A stretch of DNA of 64,000 nucleotides from Heloderma charlesbogerti (taxonomy: Eukaryota; Chordata; Lepidosauria; Squamata; Helodermatidae). Numbering within the stretch: position 1 is the first letter of the stretch; each line of letters opens with the position of its first letter. The translations under genes were made by a program, and so were the position numbers. The DNA is taken from assembly GCA_026122225.1 (NCBI GenBank), contig JANEZZ010001492.1, forward strand, positions 558,001 through 622,000, given 5' to 3'. The notes beneath the pieces were generated by a model that was given only the letters and a program-made list of their open reading frames with translations, was not told the DNA's origin and searched no databases. Below are positions 20,901 to 33,400 of the stretch, piece by piece.

Positions 20901-23900
20901 GAGCTATCGTTGAATCATGGCTTGTTGTTTAATCATGAATTATTATTACATGTGAACCTTGCACTATGGCTTAACTATGAGTTGTTAACCAAGGACAACT
21001 CGGGAAGAAAACCCATGATTTGTTGTTGGGTTGTGAACCATGAGTTGTTCATGGTTAACAACCCATAGTTAAACGATAGTGGAGGGTTCACATGTAATGA
21101 CAGCACACGATTCAAAGACAACGCATACTCAACCCTTGCTCTGGATTGTTGTTATGTGCGAACCAGGCCGTTGTGTGTTACTTCACTTCAAAATGGAGCA
21201 AGCCAGCTGTTCTGTGTTTGTGGATGGCGGTGGCTCCTGTTTGTTCTGCTGCGTGGGGCCCTGGACTTCTGCCCCAAAGTTCTGCCCTGATGGTACCATT
21301 CGGTGTCTGGATGTTCAATTCCCTAGGTTTGCCCAGATAGGCAAAGACTGGCTGCGCTGGGAGAAGAGACGCCTTCCTTCCCCGGTTCTGCGGTCTGCCC
21401 CTTCATTGCTGGTTTACTGACAAGCCAGACAATAGAGACTTGCTGGAAAGAGTGCTGTGTCCTTGCTTTGAGTGGAAATAACACATGTTACACACTCTGC
21501 TCACACAGGGACATGTTGTTTCCCCATTTCTTGTTCATAATGGAATTTACCATGCAAGTTGAATTTGGGGGAAGATTTCTTGATGGGCTTTAGGAATTAA
21601 AGCCAAAATTAAATTTTCGTCGGAAGACAAAACACTTTAAAAACGTATATTTTAGTTTCATTTGTGGAGGCAAAAGGATATAGGGAAATGCTGTTGAGAG
21701 TTTTAGACAGCCCATTTTAGCTTCAGGCATATTAATGTATTCTATTAACCTAGAGTTTCTTCACCTCTGAGTTTCTTCACCTCGGCTGGCTTCCTCTTTT
21801 GATAACATGAAACCGAATCATGCAAATGATGGTGGTGGGGCTGCAATTATTAACCAAAGGTCTCTGCCTCTAGGCAAATGCTTCTGTCTTTCTCACTGCC
21901 CCATGGTCTTTTGTTTTCTGTGTCAAAACTAGTTGTGGGTGAGTGATTACATTAAGGAAGTCTCTGAGAATTACCCCCAAAGAATCACAAAAGACAAAGG
22001 TAGCCTGTTAGCTATAAGTAAAATGCCAAAACCCAAAGAATGTACTCCAAGCCTGATTTGAGAGTTGGGATAACGTTTTCATGTCCCAAAGGTGGCTCTT
22101 TATCACTCAGTAGTTCTCACATTGTGATTTGTGGGGAACCTGGAGGGGAAACACTGGTTTCCAGGGTGGGATAGTGACCGGAAGCAGCTGATGCCTTCCT
22201 TCTCCTCCTCCAGCAGCCAAGACCTTTGTGACTTGATTGAATAGCTCCTGGCAGAGGACTTTTGCATATCCACATTGGATTTGTGGCAGTGACCCCACCC
22301 TTCCTGCAGTATTCCTCATCCCAGTGTGTTTTTTGAAGACCAGTCCAGAAAGAACTGATGATGCTTCCCTGCGCATGGCTTTAAGGGGAGGGGGCCAAAG
22401 AGATTGTTTTCTTCCTCTTTTAATGCCAGTGTAGGATGATTCTCCAAATCCATGGAGAGATCCTTGTGCTCAGCAGGCAGTGGCTTGGACATAATTCTGT
22501 GCCTGCTCAGCTGTGGGGCAGACGATTTATGCTGGGTTGGGGGTCCAATAAGGTAGTGTTCATTTTAAAGGTGGGGGATGCGGAATTAAAAAGTTTGAGT
22601 TGTATATAAAGTTTTATATAATCCCCATTTAGTGAGGCTAGTTAGTTAATTTTGGAAGAGAAATCCCAGAGGGATACCACTTCAGTGATTAATTGATTGA
22701 ACAATGGTGATGCTGAACTCTGTAGGGCAGCCTTCCCCAACCTGGTGCCCTCCAGATGTTGGATTTCAGCTCCCATCAGCCCCAGCCAGATGGCCAATGG
22801 TCAAGAATGCTGGGAGACATAGTCCAAAACATCTGCAGGGCACCAGGTTGGGGAAGGCTGCTGTAGGGAGTTTAAGAGCTCTGATATACAAGATAAACTT
22901 CTAAGTAATGTGTCTCAAAGTAATACATCTTTTTCTAGTACACAAAACATGTAACATCTTACATGTACATCAGGGGTGGTCAGGCATCAGGCTTGCAGGA
23001 TCTGTTTTGGTTTTTCGCTGGAACCCTTACAGATCCACCAACCTGGTGCAAAAGACATACACTCATGAATTCTGTGTTTATTAATTTGTTTTGGGTACCA
23101 TACTGAATGGCGCTCTGAGTCCTTCCACACACGGATCCACTGCTCGTTATTTTACTTCATTAACCAGGTGTGGGAGAGGGATCAGTTTGCTGCTGTTAAA
23201 CAACTGAGAGTCAAAATCCACAACAATCCACTGCAATCATCCAGAGATCTACCAGCAGATCCAGATCTCCTTTCTAAGTCCACCCCTGTTTACAGTGCCA
23301 TGCTGTGCATGTCTGCTCGGAAGGAAATGCGGCCCTGCTCGATGGTATTTACTTCCAGGAAAGTGAGCATAGGACTGCAGTCATAGGAGCTTAGGATGTT
23401 ATAAATATGTTGCATAGCTTATGTGAATGAACTATGTTTGGAGCCATTGCAAGTGCATTTGTGTATTAGACAGTGATCTGGTTCGGATATAACAAGAAGT
23501 GTAAATGAGTTGCAGCAAGCCTGAGGTTTGGGCATTTCCCCCCTCCGCTCTTCTCACATTGTGCATGCCAGAGGAGAAGATTGGAATAATCTATTTCCAG
23601 TTTTAAACTAGCCACAGTTCCCTGAGACATCTGCACTTCAAGAATTGTGGGATGTTGTTGGGTTTGTTTGTTTTTACTACGGTTTTAGAACAAGCCAGGA
23701 TCTGAAATCAAGATTTCTGAATCCCTGAGTTTGGATGTCTCTGGGAACTGTGGTTTGTTTAAAAGCAAAAGTGGATGCGTCCAATCTCCTCTTGCTCCTC
23801 GTGCATGAAGAAGGGGAGGGGAAGGGGTGCACAAGTCTGAGGCTTAGGCAGGCTCCTTTATGTAGCAGAAAACCATGGTTTCTTGTTACATCTGAACTGG

Positions 23901-26900
23901 GCTGCCTTTACAGGTATACGCTAGGCAGTTAGGGCTGCACAACCTGTAGATTTTTACAGATTGTAAGATGAGATTCAGGAGTGAGGCTTGGACTTCTGGG
24001 CCCCTCCCTACATCATATGTTAATGGCCTGGTTCTGACTTAATGCTAACCCATAGTATGGGTTGTTGAATTCTAGGTTGTCGTGATGTGCAAACACAGCC
24101 GTACTAACAAACCGAACAACCCAGAACCCATGGTTTGTTGTTGGGTTGTGAACTCTTGAGTTGTTTAAGCCATGGTTTTTTTGTTAAGTCTGAGCCCAGA
24201 ACTGTGGGTTGTTTTGCCAGGCTAAAGAGGCAGTGGGCAAGAACGGTAAAAAACAAACAAAACACCAGCTGCTGTACATGCCAGTATTTCAGCAATGGAA
24301 AGGCATTTGGGATACAGGGAGGGAGCAGGTGAAAAAAGGGAGAACAAACAAGCCAGGGACAAACAAACATCTGCCAGAAAAACCCTGGGTAGGGCAATAA
24401 ACCTTGGGTTAGTGCAGGGGTGGGCAACATGTGGCCCCTGCTGCCCTACTAAATTCAGGGCAGCCCAGAAAAAGAAGCTGCTACAGAGCACTCAAAGGGT
24501 CAAATTTAGCTTACAAGTAAATTTTATTGTTTTGGAGCTCCACAGCAGCTACAGACACAATTATGTATTTTGGGGGTGCAAAATGGCCTGTGGTAGGGGT
24601 GTCTGGGGAGCAAAATGGCCCCACGGAGTTGCCCACTTCTGGGCTAGTGTTATGTGTGAGACAGGTCAATGTGTACCAAGGCAGTTGGCTCCTGTGACTG
24701 TCATTTTTCTCAGGTTTTTGGCAGGATTTTAAAAACACTTTTTTAATTGACCTGTTCCACAGTGGCTGTTGCTTGTATAAGGCTGATTGAAAATAGGAGA
24801 AACTCTTGCTTCTAAGCATGGATTTCCTGGTTGGAAATATACAGTGTTATCTAATTTAGAAGTTTCCCTTTGGCTAGTTGACAAGAAGTTTCCCGAACAT
24901 GTGCTGTAGACAGTCTGAGTCATTTTGGTTGGTTGGTGTTTTGTTTGGGCTTTTTTTCCCCACTTCACAGTTCTTTTTAAGGCATGCAGCTTTGGCTAGC
25001 AGTCGCATGAGTAACCTGTGAAGAGGCAACCTCATTTGAGACGCTCTGTCCAGGGAAATTCTTATTCCCATATTAATAGCTTTATTATGCGCTTGCAGGA
25101 GTTTGTAACAGTCTTGGTGCGAGACCCCAGGCTACAAAAGGAAGACTATTGGCATTCATATATAGACTATGAAATCTTCATTCATGTAAGTATATGCACT
25201 GCATTGTGGAAAATGCTTGTGTTTTTTTTTTTTTTTTTTACAGCAGTTCTGTCCAGGCACTGTGATCACTTTGTAAATATGACAAGCTAAGCCTTTAACA
25301 AGGTACTTGTGAGGTATGCATTATCTTTTTCACTCAGACAATTAAGGCAAGCCATGCTTGGCCATGCTGGCTCGTGATGATAGGAGTTATGCTCCAGTAT
25401 ATTCGGCCCGTACTTGGGACGACTATTTAAGCAGACCTTGGGCCTTTTAGGAATAAGAATCACGGTGCAGAATAGACCCAGCAAATGTAGAACGTAATAT
25501 TCAGGTTCTATCCTTGCACACCTTAGCAACCAGGCTCTCTTCCCCAGTCTGGTATAAATCCTGGGATGGATTAGCTTGTGATCAACCTAGGGCATTCTGA
25601 AATACTGGATCTGTCACAAGCATTGTGCACATGGAAAGAAAAGTGAAGAAAATCCCATGTTGTGCTTTGGATGCTAATCTGATGATCATTTGTGAAGTTC
25701 TTGTGATCTGATTCACGTCCCTACCATTTACTGAGCTCTCACACTAAGCAGAATTTAATTATGGATAGTTCTGTACAGAGATTGAGAATTCTACTATAGA
25801 AACAAAATTTTGTTTGGGATCGAGGGAGCTTATTAGACCCTTGAAAGTACATGCCGAGGCCTCTAGTGTTACCTCTTCTGGCTGCAGCTCCTCATGTTGT
25901 GTCAAGGCTGCCCTTGAAGGCTTTTTTTAATTATTATTATTTATATCCCTCCTTTCTGCCAAAAATGGCACTCAAGGTGGCTAACAATAAAATCCAGATT
26001 AAAACAGAATCTTAAGTAAACCATAACAGAAAAATAAAGAGATTAAAAACACAATTAAAAACCCAACAATGAAAGAAACAGCAAAACCAACTAATTTTGA
26101 AACCCCTTCAGCTGCAAGTCAGCCTAGATACCACAGGACTGCCTAAATTTTATTATTTATTTATAATATTTATATACCACTCCACATCAAAGATTTCGGA
26201 GTGGTGAACAACAAGATAAAAGAATAAAACCCCATAATTTAAACACTTTAAAAGAACAGATTCTGAACTTAATAAACCACAGCTGGTCATTCAGGGAAGG
26301 CATCTCGAAATAATGTTTTCAGGAGGCACTGAAAGCAACACAACATTGGCACCTGCCTGACCTCCAAAGGCAGGGAGTTCCACAGGAAGGGGGCCACCAC
26401 ACTGAAGACTCTTTTCCTGGTGGACTCCAACCGGGCCATAGGTCCATGTGGAACCACTAGGAAGGAGCAAGCCCTCTGATGACCTCAGTGACCAGGCAGG
26501 TTGGTAAATAAAAATGCCTTTACCAAATGAGGAACCTCGTTTCGGAACAACTTGTTAGGTGGCACAAAGATCTGCCATCAGGAAAGGGGCCTTCTGAGCA
26601 TTCATTAGCTTGACCATTTAGATCTTTTAGATCCTGGACTGTCGGGTGATAAGTAGTGGGAAAGTGGTGTTTCTTCAAGGTACATTATATTACAGATCAA
26701 GCAAGTCCTGTTTCTTTACAGACGAATAGCATGTGTTTTACAAGGAAAACATCTTGTGTCCGACGGCGCTTTCGTGAATTTGTATGGCTTCGTCAGAGAC
26801 TTCAAAGCAATGCTGTGTTAATGTGAGTAACTTCCAAACCATTAAAAGTCCCTGCCAGAATGGTTTTCAGGTTTATACATGACACAAAGGAAGAAGGACA

Positions 26901-27416
26901 TTGGGGTGGTGGGGAGGGGAAGTGGCAGCCTCTGTCGTCTGTGTGAGGGTTGGGGAGTGAACCTAGTGCCGACCATCTCTCAGTACAGCAGTGCACATGC
27001 AATGCCAGTCCAGTGTGGGTAACTGTACACACAGAGGCAAGTGTTAGTTGCAGAAATTCATCCCCAGGAGCCATGCTCAGCAAGCTTTGCATGTTTCCCA
27101 ATTCAGAAAAGGGTGTTTACACATGTCTGCTTCTGCCCATACAATCTCCACTATGAGGCGAGGCACATATCTCCAGATTGTCAACCTTAGAATCCTCACC
27201 TCTTTGCATAGCTTTCTGTTGGCTAGTCTTTCTCTGATCTGGTAGTTCCTCACTGGTACACTAACTCATTTCAATTGAGGAGCAGCTTCAGTTACTGTCA
27301 TCTAACACTTGATGCATCTGACCGGGGTGGGCAACCTAGTGCCCTCCAGTTATTTTGGACTACAACTCCCATAATCCCTGAGCATTGGCCATGCTGTCTG
27401 GGGCTTCTGGGAGTTG

Positions 27417-27451
<35 letters not shown>

Positions 27452-30400
27452 TTCATTTCTATACCGCCCAATAGCCGAAGCACTCTGGGCCGTTCACAAA
27501 AATTAAAACCAAACAACACACAATAAAACAATTTAAAATATATAGAACATTAAAACCACAATATAACAATAAAACCACAATAAAACCTAGCAGCAGTACA
27601 GGAGTTTAAAATACAGATTTAAAACAGCAAAGATAAAAATTTAGAAAGCTAAAATGCCTGGGAAAATAAAAAGGTCTTCACCTGGCGCCGAAAGGAGTAC
27701 AATGTAGGCCAAAACATCAAAAGGGCACCAGGTTGCCTACACCTGAAGTAGACTATAGCCCATGGAAGCTTATGTCATAATATATCTGCTAGTCTTTAAG
27801 TCGCCCAAAGATTCTCTGTTTGTTTTAGCTGCAAAAATGAATATGGCTGCAACTCTAGAATCTCCATCTAAGATGCATGGCTATTAGTTTTGTCAGGTAT
27901 AAGTAGCTGCCATAGAAATCACAGATCAACTTGTTGTTCCCTTCCATCTCTCTCCATTAGAGTTCAACATCCTTTTAAAAAGTCACTTTATTCATGAATT
28001 CATTTTGGGTCACTAACTATACATAATTGTTGTTTTAAAGACAATTGCCAGAACTGCCATCAAAAACGCCCTTTTTTAACACAAGTAATCCACAGCATGT
28101 GGACCAACGTCGTCAAGGCTTGCAACAATTTCTCCAAGAGTGAGTATATTGCTTTTTTTGTTCCTAATTTGGGAGGTTTCTAAAATTGTTTTAATGATAT
28201 CACTAATTTCCTGTTCTTCCACTGTCTCTCATCTTTTGTACACGACAGCCACCTTGTGGCCACAAGTATGCATTTGCACACCCTCTCCTGCTTGCATGGA
28301 AGGGGCTTCCTAACTTAGCCCAAATGCTTAAGAGACTGTGTGTTTCTATTGCTGGATACTTTTTGTTTGCTCTTGAATTTGTAATTTTTTTTCCCTTTTG
28401 AAGCAACACTGTTTATTAAATAGTGCATTTATTTTTGTAGAAATGTGATATTGTGGTAAAACTAATTCATAGTCCTCCAGTGTAAGCTAAACAGACTTTA
28501 AAAAGTCAAGAAACAAATTTCCCCTTTGTTTCAGTATGAAGAGGCAATGTTTAAATATGGGGGTGGTGATAATAAAAGGCAGTGTACTGCTCTGGTATTA
28601 GGTCATTTGAGGACTATAACCACTGTGATGTATTGGTTAGTAGTGGTGTAAGTGTTGGACTGGGACTCGGGAGACCCAGGTTCTAGTCCCCAGCCATGAA
28701 GCTCAGTGGGTGACTTTGGGCCACTCACTGACTCTCAGCCGAACCTCCCTCGCAGAGTTGTTGTGAGGATAAAATGGAGAGCAGGATGACCATTTAAGCT
28801 GGCCTTGGGTTCCTTGCGAAAGGAAAAAAGGTGGGATATACATGTAGTAAGTAATAACTCAATAATAGCATAAACAGGAATTTCACAGCTCTGCTCGTTT
28901 TTTTAAACCTATCTGCAAATTAGAAGCTTATTCATCAGATTTCATGATCATATTGCTGAACTTTTTGACATCTGGAGCTGTGTCTTATCATGCATGTTCT
29001 TCTTCTTAAGCCTGCTCCTTTTCAGTGGTGGAAATCACTTCGCACCCCTCTTGTAAATCCTTTCACCAACTTGTGTTACCATTACTCGTCATGTTAGAGT
29101 CCAATCAGTTGTCAGATAGATTGGTTAGTTAGATTGTAGAATCTAATCTAATCTTAAATGGCCGTTCAGCACTTCAAACAAACACACTGTATCAATGCTT
29201 TATTCAGCTAGGAAAACAATCCTATAATAATATTGTGCAATTGGTATTAGATACTGTTATTGGTATCATTTTGGCATAATACTATACTTTTGCACCCATT
29301 GCTGCTCTTGAAATGCTCAAAATTGTTAGCGTTTTTAATGGTTTTCACAGTGCCATGCTAGGACATCCTATAACAAATCTCATTTTATGTTTAAAAACAA
29401 CAACAGAGAAACAAAAATGACATCTAACCCATCCCCTAAAGCTTCCTATCATTGTCTTCATGGCAGTCAGATTATGTTAAAAGGTCCAGCGAGGAGAGCC
29501 CTGATGTACTTACATTGCCTGAAGCTGCCAATTTTTACTGGCACTGAAGACTTGTATTCATAAGCAGGATTTATAACATCGGAGGGGGGGCAGGGCGGGG
29601 GGAACTGCTAGGATTATAGCTCCTGTTATAGTGTTTAGACAACCTTGCACTTTCATCCCATGGTCATATAAACATCACCACACTGATCGTTGGACCAAGA
29701 TGGGGTTTCCCCTGCTGCCTTTGGACACTAAAAACTGGAAAGACAGGGAAATCCCAAACAGTGCGCTTGTTTCAATGCATACATGCAAGAAGTCATATCT
29801 TTCTGTTCCTGTGCTCATGCAGGTGAACGGGGAGATGGAGGAGGAGAATGTTGCATTATGTTACTGAACATAACACATAAATAAGGATCCCCTGCTTTTC
29901 CATGCTGCACCTCCCTGGGAAGGGAAGAAATGCTCTGTATAGATATTTTTAGCCCAGAGATGCAGAGATTGACGGTCAACAGGAAACTGCACGGGAGTTA
30001 TTAAACTGGCATTAAGAAGCCCTGTTGCCACTAATTGTGTTCAGAGAGCCACTTTGAGAAGGCAACCAGCCAAGGCCTTAACCCCACCTAAGTTGCCCAG
30101 TTGCAAGTGCACTGCTCCATCCACAATCCTCTTTTGGTTTTTTGACTCTGTGGTCAACTGGGGGACAGGTCACATCCCTGGATTTACCTCAGGTACTGCC
30201 AGTTGCCCACCTCTAGAGTATACACAAGAGTAAATAGAGTCAGTGTGGTGTAGTGGTTAGAGTGTTGGACTAGGACTGGGGAGACCTGGGTTTTAGTCCC
30301 CACTCTGCCATGAAGCACACTGAGTGATTTGGGGCCGGTAACTGGCTCTCAGAACCACATACCTCGCAGGGTTGTTCTGAGGATAAAATGGAGAGGAGGA

Positions 30401-33400
30401 GGATCATTTGTTTGTTTATTTCATTTTTATACCGCCCAATAGCCAAAGGTCTCCAGGCAGTTCACAGAATTAAAACCACAAAAATACAACATACAGTATA
30501 TACTACCTTGTGTTCCTTGAAGGCAAGGCGAGATATAAATGTAATTAATTAATCAGTCATATTGGTGATATCTGTGTATGTGATCCAACTATACAGATTT
30601 GGTTATTTTCCACAATGGGTATGTGAATTGTGACTTGGGTTTGGGTCACACTAGGTGATCACGTGCATGTGAGTACCGCAGAACCACGCGTGGCCATGGC
30701 TGAGCTAAAGGCTGGGAGTGCCATTTGTCGGAACTGGTGCCTCCCCACGGGGATGGTCCTCATAGCTGCCATGATTGCAGCAGCTAGGTATAAAGCCCCC
30801 CACCCCACTTGTGGTCAGGTTTGTACAAACTGTGCCTCCGCATGTTTGCCTCCCAGCCACAAGTTCAGTAGCTGCCCTCCATGCTCCTGAGGCACTTTCA
30901 TTGGGGGCGGGGGTGGGGGGCTGCCAGCAAGCAGGAAACAACCCTGCCTATTCTGACATCATCTTTCCATTAGCATCAGTTATCCTGTGGAATGCTGCAG
31001 AAAGCAAATGTTCTTGCAGTCGATGTTGCTGTTTGTTTGGTTTATGGTCAGAGGGCCATGCTAGGTTTGCATGCAGGAGATCCCAGGTTCAATCCCCAGC
31101 ATTTCAGGTAGGGGTGGGAAAGACCCTTGCTTGCAACTTTGGAGAGACCCTACCAGTCAGTGTAGACAATACTGATTAGGCCAGTGGCCTGACTCGGTAC
31201 AAGACCGCTTCCTATGTTTCTGAGGAGCTAAAGCTTTTCAGAAACCTGTAACCAGTGGAATCTCAGATTATTGTGTTCGGAATCACAAGAAACAGAACAT
31301 GCTCATTACATTGAATGTACTCTTTTCATAATACTTTTTATTTGTACACTGAATCTAGGGGTGGATTAGGAGCAGGTTAGTTGATCCTTCCATTTAATTA
31401 TTTTAAGCACAGTCTTTTTGTCTCTCTGCAGAACCAGTGCAACGCCAACATTAACGGACTGAAGTTTTATACATAGCTCTTGTTGCTTCAGTGCCAGATA
31501 ACTTAATGTCTGTCTGGTTCTTTCTGGTCTCCCCCCCACCCACCAGCAAACAAAAGCAGCATAGGGTTCTGGTTCCTACTTTTTGTGAGGTCCCCCTCCC
31601 CTTCCCATTGAATAGGAGGGGAAGGTGCCTGGCCAGAGTGAATGCCAAACCAAACTTAACCAGAAGTAGAGTACGTGAACATTTTCCACCTCCAGCCTAC
31701 CATCTTTGTTGGTAGTGTCTGGCCATGATTACATTTCTACCTTTTTAGATCTACTTCCTTTTACACAGTTAGTGGCTGGTCTATGGTGCGAACTCTGGCT
31801 TCTTTGGGCCATGTCTATTCATTGGAGCAAATCCAGGGAAAGAGCAATTGCACTTCCTGACTTAAGGCTAAGGGGAGGGAAAGAAAGAGATGCCCCATGT
31901 TGGGCCATAAGCGGTGGCTGCTTAGGTCAGTTAATTAACCCATGATTTGGCACAGTGTTCATGCTGCTGCCATGTTGAGTATGCAACCTAACTACTAATT
32001 GTAGGTCAACGATTAGCATATACTGTCCAGGTTTGGACATCATGTGGGTTAAACAACCCAGAGTTAACCTAACTACTAATTGTAGGTTACCTGTAGGTTG
32101 ATTAACACATAATGTCTAGGTTCAGATGTCATGGAGCAACCTTCAGTTGGAGGTTTTGATATTTAAGGAGACAGTGGCACATGCCTGGCACACACTGTGG
32201 ATTAATTAATTAAGCCACAGTTTGCTGCCATTATGTCCGAACGGGCCCATTCTAAGAATACATGCCAGGAATTCATAATTTGTTTAGAATGTAATGAAAA
32301 AGAAAAATGATGACTAGAATACCCTATGTAGAGTATAATTGATGTTGGTACAGTTTGGCTTTAAAACCAAACCTTCTGTCCAAAATGTCCCTCAGGGTGA
32401 TTAACAGCAAAAGGTAGAGTGGACGGAAGAGATTCATTGTTTTGCCTTTTCCATGTATTGTGTTCAGGAACAGTGAATTATCTGTGCACTCTCCTCTGAA
32501 CCAGCCTCTGAACCAGCCCAGCCTCCTGGCTCCCCACTCCCTCTCTTACCTTGGCCAAGGAAATAAAATCCTGCAGCAGGCCGGTATTTACAGTCCTTCC
32601 AGGGAACCGGAAATAATCCTGTTAATAAGCCTGTTATCTTGCCTACATCTTTGTGAGACCTGAAATCAGTAGGCAAGGTTCAGCAAATAACCTCCTCTCT
32701 CACACAAGGACACATGGACTCAGCACACAGACATCCCCTTGCTGTCGTCATGTGCAAACTGGGTTTTAGTTTCTGCAGCTTTTCCCATTTGTGCATGACA
32801 TTTCTTATGTTTAGGAAGCACATTGCACTATTTCATTAATACAGAGTTAGTCATGTTAAGAATATATGATTTCAGTGGGTCTGCGGTAAGCATGAGTAAG
32901 CTGGCTCTAACCCTTCCTTCCTTCCTTCCTTCCTTCCTTCCTTCCTTCCTTCCTTCCTTCCTTATTTATTTATTTAGAAAAGGGAGGAAACTGATCTTTA
33001 TTATGGTGGCCTGCATTTCTCAAGAATTCCTGTTGAAAGCTCAATGTATGTGCCTTCAATAGAGGGCACCAGAACACAGGCTGTGTTTGCTTGTTCCTCT
33101 AGGTTTGATTCCCCCCCCCCGCCCCGTTATGATATGATGTAAATAGGCTGCGTAAATTTGTTGAAAACAGAATCAGAGTGTTAACCTTCTGCACACATGC
33201 AAGCATGCATCTGTCACTATATTGGGTTACAGAAGATACAGGAAATCTTTAGTTAGGATTAAGTTGCGCTGCTCAACCATATGTTCTCCTCCAACAGAGC
33301 AGTGTGTAATATACCTAATAAAATCATGCTGAAAAGAACCAGATTTTGGCCTCTGTCTAAACGAGACAAACCACATGTTTTGCTTTTATTAAAAAATACT

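Noticed and set aside
20000..21170. Possible CRISPR-like or satellite array of AACAACCC repeats
   Set aside because: The repeats are not evenly spaced or of constant length, alternate in orientation, and belong to inverted-repeat elements in a vertebrate genome.
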